From assembly GCA_028551475.1 (NCBI GenBank), contig CM052356.1, positions 13,109,884 through 13,173,883 of the forward strand: DNA of 64,000 bases, in the 5' to 3' direction. Source of the DNA: Casuarina equisetifolia (Eukaryota; Streptophyta; Magnoliopsida; Fagales; Casuarinaceae). The notes below the pieces were generated by a model that was not told the origin of the DNA, ran no database searches, and saw only the letters and a program-made list of their open reading frames with translations. Made by a program: the position numbers and the translations under genes. Within the stretch, counting starts at the first letter, position 1. The number at the start of each line of letters is the position of its first letter. Shown here one piece after another: positions 12,471 through 22,659 of this stretch.

Positions 12471-13325
12471 ATGTACGCACAGAGTACAGCCCAGTCCGAT
12501 TTAGCCCTTCTCGAATCCATTACCAGGCATTTACTTGGGGAATCCGACAGTCGATTCGGTGATCCAGCAACGGGTTCAAGCAATTACCCGATGTTCTGCC
12601 GGAGCTCCAGTTTCGGTAGCCTCTACCCTTGCCTCACAGACACCTGGGGTGAATTGCCGTTGAAGGAGAACGATTCGGAGGACATGGTGCTCTACGGCGT
12701 GCTACGTGACGCCGTCAATCTCGGATGGGTCCCTTCACTCACTGCGGAATCTGCCGATCTCTGTGACTTCGGGTTTCCAACAGCCGTCGTCAAATCGGAG
12801 CCCCAAATTTTAACGGCGGTGAAATCGGAGCACGAAAGTCTACCGCCAATTGCGAATAGCTTGCCAGAGGCTGCGCCGTCGCCGAAGGAGCCAGAGCCGG
12901 CGGTGGTTCCCGCTAAGGGGAAGCATTACAGGGGTGTGAGGCAACGACCTTGGGGAAAGTTCGCGGCTGAGATTCGGGACCCGGCTAAGAACGGCGCGCG
13001 GGTCTGGCTCGGCACATTCGAGACGGCTGAGGACGCCGCGCTGGCTTATGACCGAGCCGCATACAGGATGCGCGGCTCCCGCGCCTTGCTCAACTTCCCT
13101 CTACGGGTGAACTCCGGCGAGCCGGATCCGGTGAGAATCACGTCGAAGCGTTCATACTCGGAGCGTTCATCACCGGAGCCGTCATCTTCGGTTTCTTCAG
13201 TTGACAGCGGGTCGCCGAAGCGGAGGAAGAAAGCTGACGAATCATCTCTTCAGGCCGAAGCCGGGTTGCAAGTGGAGCGCCACGTTGCCTCGTGTGCACG
13301 TGGACAACAGATACTGGTTAGCTAA
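12471..13325 (+). CDS. AP2/ERF transcription factor, group IX (ERF-A), AtERF1A/AtERF2 type
   Basis: An intronless gene of 284 codons. The single AP2/ERF DNA-binding domain spans about residues 152-210 ([19 protein letters not shown] onward). The Ala and Asp in AAEIRD mark the ERF rather than the DREB subfamily, so GCC-box binding is expected. Residues 8-24 ([17 protein letters not shown]) and 60-81 ([15 protein letters not shown]) are the acidic N-terminal motifs of group IX activators such as AtERF1A and AtERF2. A serine-rich stretch (about 229-248) leads to the nuclear-localisation signal KRRKK (250-254). The tail ends ARGQQILVS, like the conserved end of AtERF1A. The start is the first ATG after a TATA box with a short leader. 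The CDS is far richer in GC than its surroundings. It acts in the nucleus in ethylene, jasmonate and stress responses, by family knowledge. Confidence 0.95.
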   Translation: MYAQSTAQSDLALLESITRHLLGESDSRFGDPATGSSNYPMFCRSSSFGSLYPCLTDTWGELPLKENDSEDMVLYGVLRDAVNLGWVPSLTAESADLCDFGFPTAVVKSEPQILTAVKSEHESLPPIANSLPEAAPSPKEPEPAVVPAKGKHYRGVRQRPWGKFAAEIRDPAKNGARVWLGTFETAEDAALAYDRAAYRMRGSRALLNFPLRVNSGEPDPVRITSKRSYSERSSPEPSSSVSSVDSGSPKRRKKADESSLQAEAGLQVERHVASCARGQQILVS

Positions 13326-14971
13326 TGCTGACAACGGAGGACGCACTTTCTGTCTGAAGCATCAACGAACATTGTAATTACCATATATTTGGGACTCCCA
13401 TATTCTGGAGGGGCTCACACAATTTTCAAGTATGTTAGGGTGAAAAACGAAAATAATCAAAGAGAATGTTCTAATGTACAAGAGTAAAGAGTAAGGAGAG
13501 AAGAGGGTTGCTGAGATGTGTGAATACGAGATGTGTCTTTATTTTGGATAAAGTTTCTGTGGAAATTGGAGATTTGTTTGTCAGTGCAACCTGGAAAAAC
13601 CAAGAGAAAGCAGTGGATGAAACCCTTCGACACTGATTACCTAACGTCTCTGCCATCATTAGTGGTGGAGGGAGTCTAAACGCTGGAATGGATGTTCAAT
13701 CATTTTAAGTGCACCTAATTAGCCCATTAGACATCTCACTTTCAAACTTGGACATACAATCGTTAAAAGGGCTTGATTTCTTCTGGTTCATATTAAAGTA
13801 GAGCAGCCAATTCTAAGTTTTATAGGTAATAAAAGTTATGATCATATCTAATATAAGGTCAAACTCACATATCTATGTTGATCAATATGATAATGATAAA
13901 GGTATATCACAACATATTAAGAAATGAATTATAACTTTGATATCATGTTAAAGCAAGAAAATTTAACCTAAAACTCATAAGTAATAAGATGTATTTATCC
14001 TATCTAATAATATTAGGCTATACCTACATTTCTCTACTTCTAATATGGGATAAGCATTCTTAACACTCATCCTCCACATAGTGGAAGAAAAGAACCCATA
14101 GTTGTGATATCATATTAAAGTAGAAAAATTTATCTTGAGCTCAATTTTATATTTGATAGAAGTATATCTCCTATTACATATGAGTATTAGGATAAATCTC
14201 ATTGCTTTAATATTATATGTTTCACAACGTCTATTCTAATTTATGATATTAGTGTTTTTGTTGTTTTAGTCGGCTACAATTGAATTAACAACTTGATATT
14301 GTTACAAGTCAATTAATTTTGAATTCTCTAAGAAGAACCTTGTGCTTATCCATGGAAAGAAATTGAAAAAAAAAATACACTACTTAAAAATCGACAATTT
14401 ATTTGAGAAAAGAATTATTGATCTTTTATTAGGTTAATTATTCAAATACGTTCTTACATTCATGACTTTTGCACGGGGTTAATGTTCAAACATGTCCCCA
14501 AGTCATACCTACCGAACAATGGCCCTACGAGACGGGTCATGTCAATGAACCAAAGAACAATGTACCAAGAGCTAAGATAGTTACAAGGTTTATATGATAA
14601 CCTATCTGTTAGGCTCTAAATCCCAACGTACAGACATAATCACAATTACACACATTCTTGGAAAAATTTGAACATAATTTTCCCTTAATATTAAACTTAA
14701 TCTATATATGAACACAGCTAACTACAGACAAAGGTTGTTGCACTACTATACTATCAAATTTACTACAATTAATCTGCGCTACCCTGCAATATAACTACAA
14801 TAAAGTTATCAACTGCACCTATTCATTAGTTACAAGTAAAAGCTAAGAGAAAAGAGTTTGGTTTTTTGCATATACCTTCTTCCTCTGTGGTTTCTCCTTT
14901 TCTCCTTCCGAGCCTTAGGCATACGGTGCGTTTTGGGCTAAACTCAGATGGTGTACATTTGCTTAGGAAGT

Positions 14972-15143
14972 CACGTGCTGTCCACTTGCACAGCCACGTG
15001 TGGGTAACATTATCTGTCCGTTTGACTTTGAAAATTGGACTTTGACTTTCTCCAATTGCAGTTTGACATTTCCAAAATGTTTGAGAGGAAAAACGATGGA
15101 CCTTCCTACGTTATCTGACAGCCTGTTCGAACTCCCTCACGTG
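14972..15143. promoter_or_regulatory. G-box and W-box module between the ERF genes
   Basis: CACGTG occurs at 14972, 14995 and 15138. The last overlaps TGACG (15142-15146), an as-1 type half-site. TTGAC cores lie at 15022, 15042 and 15063, spaced 20 and 21 bp, roughly two helical turns. The module is 3' of both ERF genes, so it may be an enhancer or the promoter of a transcript I cannot see. Function is inference. Confidence 0.4.
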
Positions 15144-16184
15144 ACGAAGTCAGCTTCGCAGGAATTTCCACGACTACTCCGTCATTGTTTACTTAATTAC
15201 CGTCTTAAGGACGACCTTTTGTTGAAAGCCGTCGTCGCGTCGTGACCAGAACAGCCCGTTTCTAAGCTTTTTATTTTTTATTTTATTTTTTAAAATTAAG
15301 GCGTTTTTGTCTGCTACTTGACTCGGAGCCTGCCTCTCTGCCTTGCCTAATACTTTTTCAGGTTTGTCAATTTATCCAATCAAGCAAGGTTAATTTATAT
15401 CATATTCGGATGAAAAAATTCATCCCAAAATCTTAAAGCACCGATGAAAAATTTTAATATTTATGAGTCCTAATAATTCATCCTCCAATTCATGACTTCA
15501 TTTTTTAAGTTTAATTTTTAAAATAACTCTGGTAAAGTATGAAATAACTTGAAAAAAATTTGTATGTAAAAATTATTTTTGTATTATGTAGACTTGATGG
15601 CTTAGTCTATCACTTGTTAAATGTAACTGTGAAGTATTAAAGACTTATAAAGTTAGAAATAGGTGGTCAAACAAATATGGGTATTTTGTAAAAAGGAAAA
15701 AAGTTTAAATTCAACTACTTTTGCAAAGTTGAATTCTCCTCTAGAACAATTGTGAAAGTTAGTTCATACCCTTGAAGAAAAAACAATTTTCATAATTTCA
15801 CATTATAAAATAACTAGTAATTATAATTGAAACTCTAGAATTAATAATCGTTGTAACCTCACTTACTAAGAAATTAATGTTCACCTTAATGGTGATAATA
15901 ATCTATGCTATCTATCAATCTCAATATTGGTCATCAATCCACTTAGATCTTTCATCTTCTACAAGAGCCAATGATCAAAATATATGTGATTATTATGTTT
16001 AGTCTAATTTTTATTAATAAAATTTGTTAGGACATTAAAAAAAATGTAAAAAGGTATGTAAAAATTACTTACACTTTCACATTATGCAAACTTTGAGCCT
16101 CCATCCATTGCATGTTAAATGTAACTATCAAGTACTTAATATTTTACATAGTAAAAATATATGCTCTCACATAGATTTTGTGTT

Positions 16185-16680
16185 TTTGCATACAACGAAA
16201 CTCCAAGTTCAATCACTAATCATTCTCCATTTGAAGTAGGTTATGACATTAATTTAGTTGTTCCTATTGAACTAACTTCTATGCCCCTTTGATGTTCAAG
16301 TTAGTATAGATGCTATTGAGAATGCCAAAACAATGAAAAAGCTTAATGAGAACATCCAATCATAAATAGAAAAGGCTAATGAGACTTGAAAATAAAAAAG
16401 CCAACAAGCATTAAACACTTTCTCAAGTTTCATTAGGTGACTTACTTTAGGAGATTTAAGAAATGAGGAGTTTCCTTCCAAAAAGAAAAGTAAGATTGCA
16501 CCTAGAGCCAATTGCCCATTTGAGATGATTGCTTGAATTGGGGATAATGAATTTAAGGTCAATTTACCCAATGACTATGGGAAAGTTTCAACGATCTATA
16601 TTGTGAATAACTTATCATCTTATTTGAAAATTGGTAACCTTAAGAATTGAGCGCAAATCCTTATCAACCCAAAGGATGAT
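16185..16680 (+). pseudogene. Ty3/gypsy integrase C-terminal remnant
   Basis: The plus strand reads ITNHSPFEVGYDINLVVPIE, then VSIDAIENAKTMKKLNENIQ, an ETWK-like stretch, LRNEEFPSKKKSKIAPRANC, PFEMIA, IGDNEFKVNLPNDYG. This follows the gypsy integrase tail: S-P-F-E-x-x-Y-G, the helical linker, L-R-K-E-R-F-P, G-P-F-x-V and N-x-Y-x-V-D-L-P. Stops and frame breaks are frequent. No LTRs are visible nearby, so this is an isolated fragment. Confidence 0.75.
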
Positions 16681-17497
16681 ACAAGTGTATATTAAGTCAA
16701 CTCCAACTAACATTGCAATTCATATGTTATTCATACTAGCACATGCAAGCTTAGATCACAATATGATTTAATGGGTTTAAGAAGTCCAAATTTGAGGAGC
16801 ACCTCTGTAATTCACTAGGATTCATTAATTGATAAGTTTTTAGAATTTTCTCGTGTTTGTAGGTTCCTTAATTGTTAGGCTTTAAGGATTCTCTTATATT
16901 TAATATGCTAATTGTTCAATCTTAATCATTGGAATGAAAGGAAAAAATTTTAGTTGTTTGTTCAATTTATTTCCTTTATCCAATTTTGGCGGTGGAGCAC
17001 TTTCTTGACCACTTAATTAACCTTAGTATCTTGAAGCCATTTGCCTAGTACATATTTTTCAATTCTTATCTAAGCTTCTATTTTAACCATTTCTTTCCCA
17101 TTGACTTCATCCTTACTCACAAAATACTCAAAAATACTATTAAATATTAACCCTAAACCTAACTCACTTAGTCCCACCACAGTTATCATATCACATTGCA
17201 AATGACATCCAAAGGTCTTCAGTAAAGTACGTTTCTGCCTCTCGATTGTTGCCAAAGACAAACGAATCTTCCTTTTCTAGAAATCTCACCAAAAGATAAA
17301 AATAAATGTCGTATCCACACACCCAAACAATCGTTTTCTCTTGCACGTTAGGACATTTTGTTCATTATTTTAGATCTTCACCCACACTACATTCGAAAAT
17401 TGTGAGACCGCCGTGAACGCAGGGCATATCCCAGATAAGATAATAAAATGAATTTCAATGTTCTATACCCGGTACTCCAAGAGTGCTTCTGCCGCTG

Positions 17498-17563
17498 TCA
17501 GTGTTGGCTAACCAACACCCCACGTTCGCACGAAGCCACTCGCTGCTCCACTTGCAACCCGGC
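17498..17563 (-). other. Former C-terminal tail of ERF-B, beyond its stop
   Basis: Directly after the ERF-B stop (TAA, minus strand 17566-17564) the same frame stays open for 21 codons to a TGA at 17500-17498. It reads AGLQVEQRVASCERGVLVSQ, closely matching the end of ERF-A ([20 protein letters not shown]). It is therefore former coding sequence, now 3' UTR unless read through. Confidence 0.85.
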
Positions 17564-18349
17564 TTAGGCCTGAGCTACCGAGCCGTCGGCTTTCGTCCGC
17601 CGTTTCGGAGACCCGCTCTCAACAGAAGACACCGACGATGACGGCTCGGGGGACGAACGCTTCGATGTGACTCTCACCGGTTCGGGCTCCCCGGAGTTGA
17701 TCCGGAGAGGGAAGTTGAGCAAGGCGCGGGAGCCGCGCATCCTGTACGCTGCTCGGTCATAAGCCAGTGCGGCGGCCTCGGCCGTCTCGTACGTCCCTAG
17801 CCAGACCCGCGCGCCGTTCTTAGCCGGGTCCCGAATCTCAGCTGCGAACTTCCCCCACGGCCGTCGCCTCACACCCCTGTAATGCTTTCCCTTCACTGGA
17901 ACCACCGCCGTTGCGGCCTCCTTCTGCAACTGTGCAGCCCCTGGTAAAGTAGTCAAAATAGGCCGTAAACACTCGGGCTCCGATTTCACTGCCGTTAAAA
18001 CTTCGGGCTCTAATTTCCCGACGGGATTTGAAAAGCCGAAATCGCTAAGGTCTGTACATTCCGGAGAAGGCGATGGGAACCACCCGACGTTGACAGCGTC
18101 TCGGAGCAAGCCGTAAAGTACCATGTCCTCCGGGTCGTTCTCCTTGAAGGGCAAGTCGCCCCAGGTGTCGGTGAGGCAAGGGTCGAAGCTGGCGAAAGTG
18201 GAGCTGGGGCAGAACATCCGGTGATTGGCCGAAGCGGATAGAGTAGGAGGGAATGGAGTCTCCCGTTCCCCAAACAAATGGCTGGTAATAGAATCCAGAA
18301 TGGCTAAGTCGGAGTCGGTTGTACCCTGTCCGGACATTTGGGCGTCCAA
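17564..18349 (-). CDS. AP2/ERF transcription factor, group IX (ERF-B), truncated C terminus
   Basis: An intronless gene of 261 codons, convergent to and paralogous with ERF-A. The AP2/ERF domain is at about residues 156-214 ([19 protein letters not shown] onward, with Ala and Asp of the ERF type). N-terminal group IX motifs are present ([16 protein letters not shown] at 13-28; [15 protein letters not shown] at 66-80), and the basic KRRTK at 249-253 is a likely nuclear signal. The reading frame ends VAQA-stop, where ERF-A has QAEAG; a one-base change of GAA to TAA would explain it. Twenty-one downstream codons retain the conserved tail. DNA binding and the nuclear signal should be unaffected. 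A second ATG at codon 5 is a possible alternative start. Expected role: nuclear GCC-box-binding activator of stress responses. Confidence 0.93.
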   Translation of the reverse strand: MDAQMSGQGTTDSDLAILDSITSHLFGERETPFPPTLSASANHRMFCPSSTFASFDPCLTDTWGDLPFKENDPEDMVLYGLLRDAVNVGWFPSPSPECTDLSDFGFSNPVGKLEPEVLTAVKSEPECLRPILTTLPGAAQLQKEAATAVVPVKGKHYRGVRRRPWGKFAAEIRDPAKNGARVWLGTYETAEAAALAYDRAAYRMRGSRALLNFPLRINSGEPEPVRVTSKRSSPEPSSSVSSVESGSPKRRTKADGSVAQA

Positions 18350-18470
18350 AGATTTTTTTGAGTTTGAGGTTGAGGTTGATGCTGCGTAAGCGTAAGCAGG
18401 GAAGGGAAGGGAAGGAGGATTTGGTTAAAGAGTTTTGAATATTCGGTTCAATGGATTGGAGGAATGGAAG

Positions 18471-18480
18471 GTATTTATAG
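18471..18480 (-). promoter_or_regulatory. TATA box of ERF-B
   Basis: On the minus strand CTATAAATAC lies about 122 bp upstream of the ERF-B start codon. This suits a leader of about 90 bases. Confidence 0.65.
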
Positions 18481-18572
18481 AGGGAAGAGGGTGATAGGTT
18501 CGTGCGCCTGGACATTTTGGATTTCCCGTTTGTCTATTTGGGTGCGCATTTTCTTAATATTAAAAATGTGGC

Positions 18573-18595
18573 GAGAGAGAGAGAGAGAGAGAGAG
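18573..18595. repeat. GA/CT microsatellite in the ERF-B promoter
   Basis: An unbroken GA dinucleotide run of about 11 units lies roughly 100 bp upstream of the ERF-B TATA box. On the gene strand it is a CT run, a common element of plant core promoters. Confidence 0.8.
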
Positions 18596-20286
18596 GTTGG
18601 TTGATTGGTTGATTTTCGTTGCCGCTCAGAGCTTCCGTGAAGGTGCAGAGTAGAGCAAGTGGCAAGGCAGGCATTAAAAACGTGATTTTGTTGTTATTGT
18701 TATTCCGGGAAGACCGAGGCCCACGCAAAAGGGTCTGGGTCAGCAGCACTCAATTATTGCTTGTCCATCCATATCCTTATCGACTCCTCCGGCTCGGTCT
18801 TTTTCTTCATCTTCATTTTTTTTAACTACTTTTTATCATATTGAGTAAAATAAATGATTAACAAAAACCATATCTATTGACGATTTTGTAAGTTCATAAG
18901 GGAATTCCTTTTTTATTATTATTATTATTGACCACATCACTAATTAATCTTCTATAAGTTCAACATGATAGTTCTAAGTTTTTATTCACTATTCACTATT
19001 CACTATTATTTATTTATAAGAGATTAAACCCTCGCATGTTCAACATACGAAAAAGAACCCAGGTGCTATAAATTTTTTCCCCCTCCCCTTCAGTGGCCCA
19101 GTTATGAATCACATCCATCAATCTCAAATTCTATTCTGAAAAAGAAAAAAAAAAGATGCAGATTCGAATGAAAACAAAAAAAAAAAAAAATTAATTTAGA
19201 ATATTGAATCATTCTGGAAGTTGACATGTCAGCAATCAGAACCCACAAAGTTGACCATTGACCATGTTAGTCTTATTTGACTTTGACCGTGGAAAATTCT
19301 CCTTTTCCGATTTTAGTTTCCAATACGCTATGAGGCTGCTACGTGCCAACCAATGTTTGAGTGACGTCCCTACTAAAAGCAACAATAATAACCCATAGAA
19401 AGGCCCCATGACAAGAAGAATTTTTGGGGAAAATTCTAAACGCTCAATACGGACGTGCTCCTATGGAACTTTCGACGCTGATACCTTTGCCTTTTTGAAC
19501 TTTCGAGCATATGAACAGATTGGTCACGTAATGCAGGTGGTAAGACCATCAATTTTATGGATACATTTTCAAAACTCGTTTTAAGAGTTTAAGGTTTTCG
19601 TTAGATTCGAAAGCGACCCAAATGGGAAACAAGGACTAATGCATATAAAGTTAAGGGCAGGGTAGTTTCTTGGAAGAAGCACCCGCGGCGATCATCGCGA
19701 CTGATTAGCAGAATCTTGCACGGAACATAAACACCATCAATAGAGGTAGCCAAGTTGGTAGAACGGGCAGAAGAGGGAGACCAGGAGGAGTTGGCTTCGG
19801 ATGGACAAACTTTAGGTCAAAGTGCAGAGATTGTTGATGTTGGAATTTCTACTGAAAAAGTAATGTAAAATTGTCCTTCTTTCAAAAAAAAAAGAAATAT
19901 ATATTCTTCCCTAAAGATAGAAAATGGTGGGTTGGTGGTTTAATTAATTGTGGCTTGACGAACAAAAGAAGTAAAGTACAAGCATTGGTCGGGAGGAGAA
20001 TCTCGATAAAAGCTAGCCTCTTTTTTTTTTTTTTCTTCCTCCCATACGTCTCTCTTACATTTGAAAAAAAGAACGTAGAGCGAATTGAAGGCTTTGACAA
20101 AAAATAATTAACTAAAGAGAACACTCTGAAATTACCTTATAGATGCCTAATACAACCAAATTTCCTTCACATATGAACTGCGTTTGATATCAGTTCGTGA
20201 AGGGGGACAAAAAAACTTGTTGACTTGTTTGTTAGCCATCTAATTAATGGAATTTTTTTTTCTTCGTGTTCCCTTTTATTTATCAC
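18596..20286. other. ERF-B upstream region, no gene seen
   Basis: It contains a W-box cluster (19221-19288), A-rich tracts near 19140-19190, a T tract near 20022-20035, and AT-rich DNA up to the 5' LTR of copia-B. A short open stretch at about 19730-19868 has a protein-like composition but no recognisable domain and no splice evidence. Confidence 0.55.
19221..19288 (+). promoter_or_regulatory. W-box cluster upstream of ERF-B
   Basis: Five TTGAC cores occur in 68 bp: 19221, 19251, 19258, 19277 and 19283. Three are the full TTGACC form. The cluster is about 0.9 kb upstream of the ERF-B start codon. WRKY binding is expected from the motif; use in vivo is inference. Confidence 0.55.
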
Positions 20287-20537
20287 TGCTAAAATTATTG
20301 GTTCTTGTGGGCCTTGAGATTTTTTGTACTTGTTATTGGGCTGGAGACCATTACGTGGGTCTAGCCCGTTTGTTTGCTTTCTTCTACTTACTTTGTAATA
20401 CACACATTGTGTATTGTGTATTTTGAGAACGTTAATGAGATTTTTTCCCTTTTAGCAAAACCTTTCCAGATTCTCCATGATGGCTTGCTGCATTGCGGTT
20501 GAGCTGTCTCTTCTATTTTTTATTTTTTATTTTTTCA
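20287..20537 (+). repeat. 5' LTR of copia-B
   Basis: A 251-bp LTR starting TGCTAAAATT and ending CA, directly before the primer-binding site. It aligns along its length with 31878-32114. It is short, as in many plant copia elements. Confidence 0.8.
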
Positions 20538-20550
20538 TGGTATCACGAGG
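20538..20550 (+). other. Primer-binding site of copia-B
   Basis: TGGTATCACGAGG immediately follows the LTR. It is close to TGGTATCAGAGC, complementary to the 3' end of initiator tRNA-Met, the usual copia primer. Confidence 0.7.
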
Positions 20551-21078
20551 AGGTTCAGAGTGTAAGCTTGTCTTCGTCTTTCTCTGCTGTTTAAGCTTCA
20601 TTCCATGGTTTTCTCAGTTATTTCGTGCAATAGAAATACAATGAGGGGTATTATGGGAAAAGAAATGATGTGTCAGCGGCTAGCTGTGTTTCACTTGGTA
20701 TAGGTTGCCGTTTTATCCTTTTTTTCCTTGTTGAAACGACACCTCACCAACCAAAATTGCCACCTGTCCACCTTTTGATGTTTATGTCCTCCAGCCCTTT
20801 TGTAACTTTACAAAATCTGCCATCCGTTTCTGCAATTGCATGACCATTTTCTCACCTATATGTTTTTCAGTTGAACCCCTTCTTTATATTTTCTCTTGCA
20901 ATAGTTCCTGCTTTTCCCTCCAATCGCACAACCCATTTTTCCACGCCTATTTGTTTTTCGGTTGGAGCCCTTCTTTGCCTTTTTCTTCCAATACTTCCTG
21001 CATTCGCGCTTCTTTATCTAACCTAGTAACTTGTTATCTATTAAACTTGTCAAGAGTGGATCATCTCTGCTTTTTGTG

Positions 21079-22074
21079 ATGGCGTCTAGCCTTTCCTCCG
21101 ACCTAGCTCAGCTATTAGGGAAGGACAAATGGGGCTATGTTGATGGCAGTTTTCCCCATCTCAGGAAAGATACTGGAAAACAAGCCCTTTGGGTTCAATC
21201 TCAGTCGGGTTTGGTTAGTTGGTTTGAAAAATCCATCCATGCTAATTTGGTTTCATTCATATCTCGAAAGGGAGATGTAAAGGTTGTCTAGGATACCTTC
21301 AACGAACATTTTAGGAAGCTTACTACCACTCAGAGGTATAACCTTTGCTAAAAATAGTTTGAGAACAAACTTACTAGAGCCTCTATGATAGAAGTATTAC
21401 TCTAAGCTCTCTAATTTATGGGCTGAATTGCAAACCATTGAAGCTCCTATCTATTGCAATTGTGAGGGCTGCACTTGTAGGGTAAATGAGTGACTAGAGG
21501 AGAAAACGTAGGAGCATAATTTGATGGATTCTCTTTTGGGTCCACTAGAATCCTTTTAGAACTATAGGACCATTGTTTTGTCCAAAGATCCGCTTCCATC
21601 AGTAGACAAGGCCTTCAATTTGGCCAATGAGGATGAGTAAAATGTCGTAACAAAGAGGTCATAGGAAGGAATCTTGAAATTGTTGTTCTTACAACCTCCT
21701 TCCACAACTAAAAATATGGAGAATGCTCCACAAGTTGCTCCCCTCACCACTAGAGTAAAGTTGGATTCTAAAGGTTGAGTTGTTTGTGCTCATTATCATA
21801 GGCTCGGACATACCAAGGAGCAATTTTACCGACTTGTTGGATTCCCTACTAGTTGGACACCAAAAAGGAAGGAGAAACAACTTGCATGGGGTTTTCAAGT
21901 TAGGGGAGGCACACTTGAAAATACACAACATGTTTCCTCTGCAGGAGTTGCAAGACAAAATTGCACTAGAGTAGGACACACTTTGGGATAGTGTATTGGA
22001 TCAGCAAACCCCCAAGTGTTTTACCTAGGTGCTCATGGTATGATGCATATTCAATATGGACCAAACTCTTATGG
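21079..22074 (+). pseudogene. copia-B gag remnant
   Basis: The ATG at 21079 opens MASSLSSDLAQLLGKDKWGY, and a copia-type gag core follows (VSWFEKSIHANLVSFI, where active elements have S-W-L-x-N-S-x) up to a stop at 21289. Beyond it, frame-shifted gag continues to 22074, where copia-C has inserted. The gag end resumes at about 27281 with phenylalanine/glutamine/histidine-rich residues (FPQQQFGFHGEFNI). Confidence 0.7.
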
Positions 22075-22531
22075 TGTTGGTAGTCCATCCTTATCAAACA
22101 GCTAAGAAGATAAGAGGATAAGAGTTTGAAGTCAAAACGGATGCAACAGCAATAGCAAACAGCAGCAAAGTTTGACTCTACAAAATTTGACAACATGGTA
22201 TGTATTGTCTTGTAATCATCTTATTTGCATGGAAATAGCTGTAGAACGACCTGGAACTTTCTTAAAGATCAAGTATTATGTCTCTAGTGTTTAATGTTTG
22301 TTTATAAATTAAAGGTTTGTGTTAGAAAACAAGAGAGTGAAGTCCCTAGAGAGAAGTCAATTTCTGCAAAAATTGAAAAACAGAGCAGTTTTTGTTTGAA
22401 AGCTTGTAACTTTCTCCCTCCTTAATGAAATTTCATATTTCTTGCCCAAATCTCTTCTTTGTCTTGTCTAGTTTATGTTAGAACAAGTTTCATCTTATTC
22501 GCTATGTATTGAGTTAGATATCGATCCTACA
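22075..22531 (+). repeat. 5' LTR of copia-C
   Basis: A 457-bp LTR beginning TGTTGGTAGTCC and ending CCTACA. It matches 26816-27278 throughout with scattered substitutions and a few small insertions. Confidence 0.9.
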
Positions 22532-22534
22532 AAG

Positions 22535-22547
22535 TGGCATCGGAGCC
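22535..22547 (+). other. Primer-binding site of copia-C
   Basis: TGGCATCGGAGCC follows the 5' LTR after a 3-base gap. It resembles the initiator tRNA-Met site TGGTATCAGAGCC with two changes. Confidence 0.7.
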
Positions 22548-22659
22548 AAGTTGTTACTTAAAATTTCTACAGAAACTTTCTACAAAATATGTTTTACTGT
22601 TCCATTGAGTTTTCCTTCGAAATCAACCGTTTTTTTTTTTCAAAACTCCAAGCCTTAAA

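Larger units (their letters stand above)
13326..17497. other. Convergent intergenic region between ERF-A and ERF-B
   Basis: It contains the 3' ends of both ERF genes, a G-box/W-box module (14972-15143), a diverged direct repeat (15560-15645 and 16051-16140), repeat-family copies near 13937 and 14104, and a gypsy integrase remnant (about 16185-16680). No intact gene is visible. The plus-strand frame at 15000-15245 lies over the regulatory motifs and matches no family I know. Confidence 0.6.

Noticed and set aside
13471..13659. Minus-strand open frame 3' of ERF-A
   Set aside because: It overlaps the probable ERF-A 3' UTR and matches no family.
18045..18515. Minus-strand 156-codon frame overlapping ERF-B and its leader
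   Set aside because: It is an alternate-frame shadow of the GC-rich ERF-B gene.
19730..19868. Short open stretch rich in Glu and Gly upstream of copia-B
   Set aside because: Only about 45 codons with no start, domain or splice evidence.
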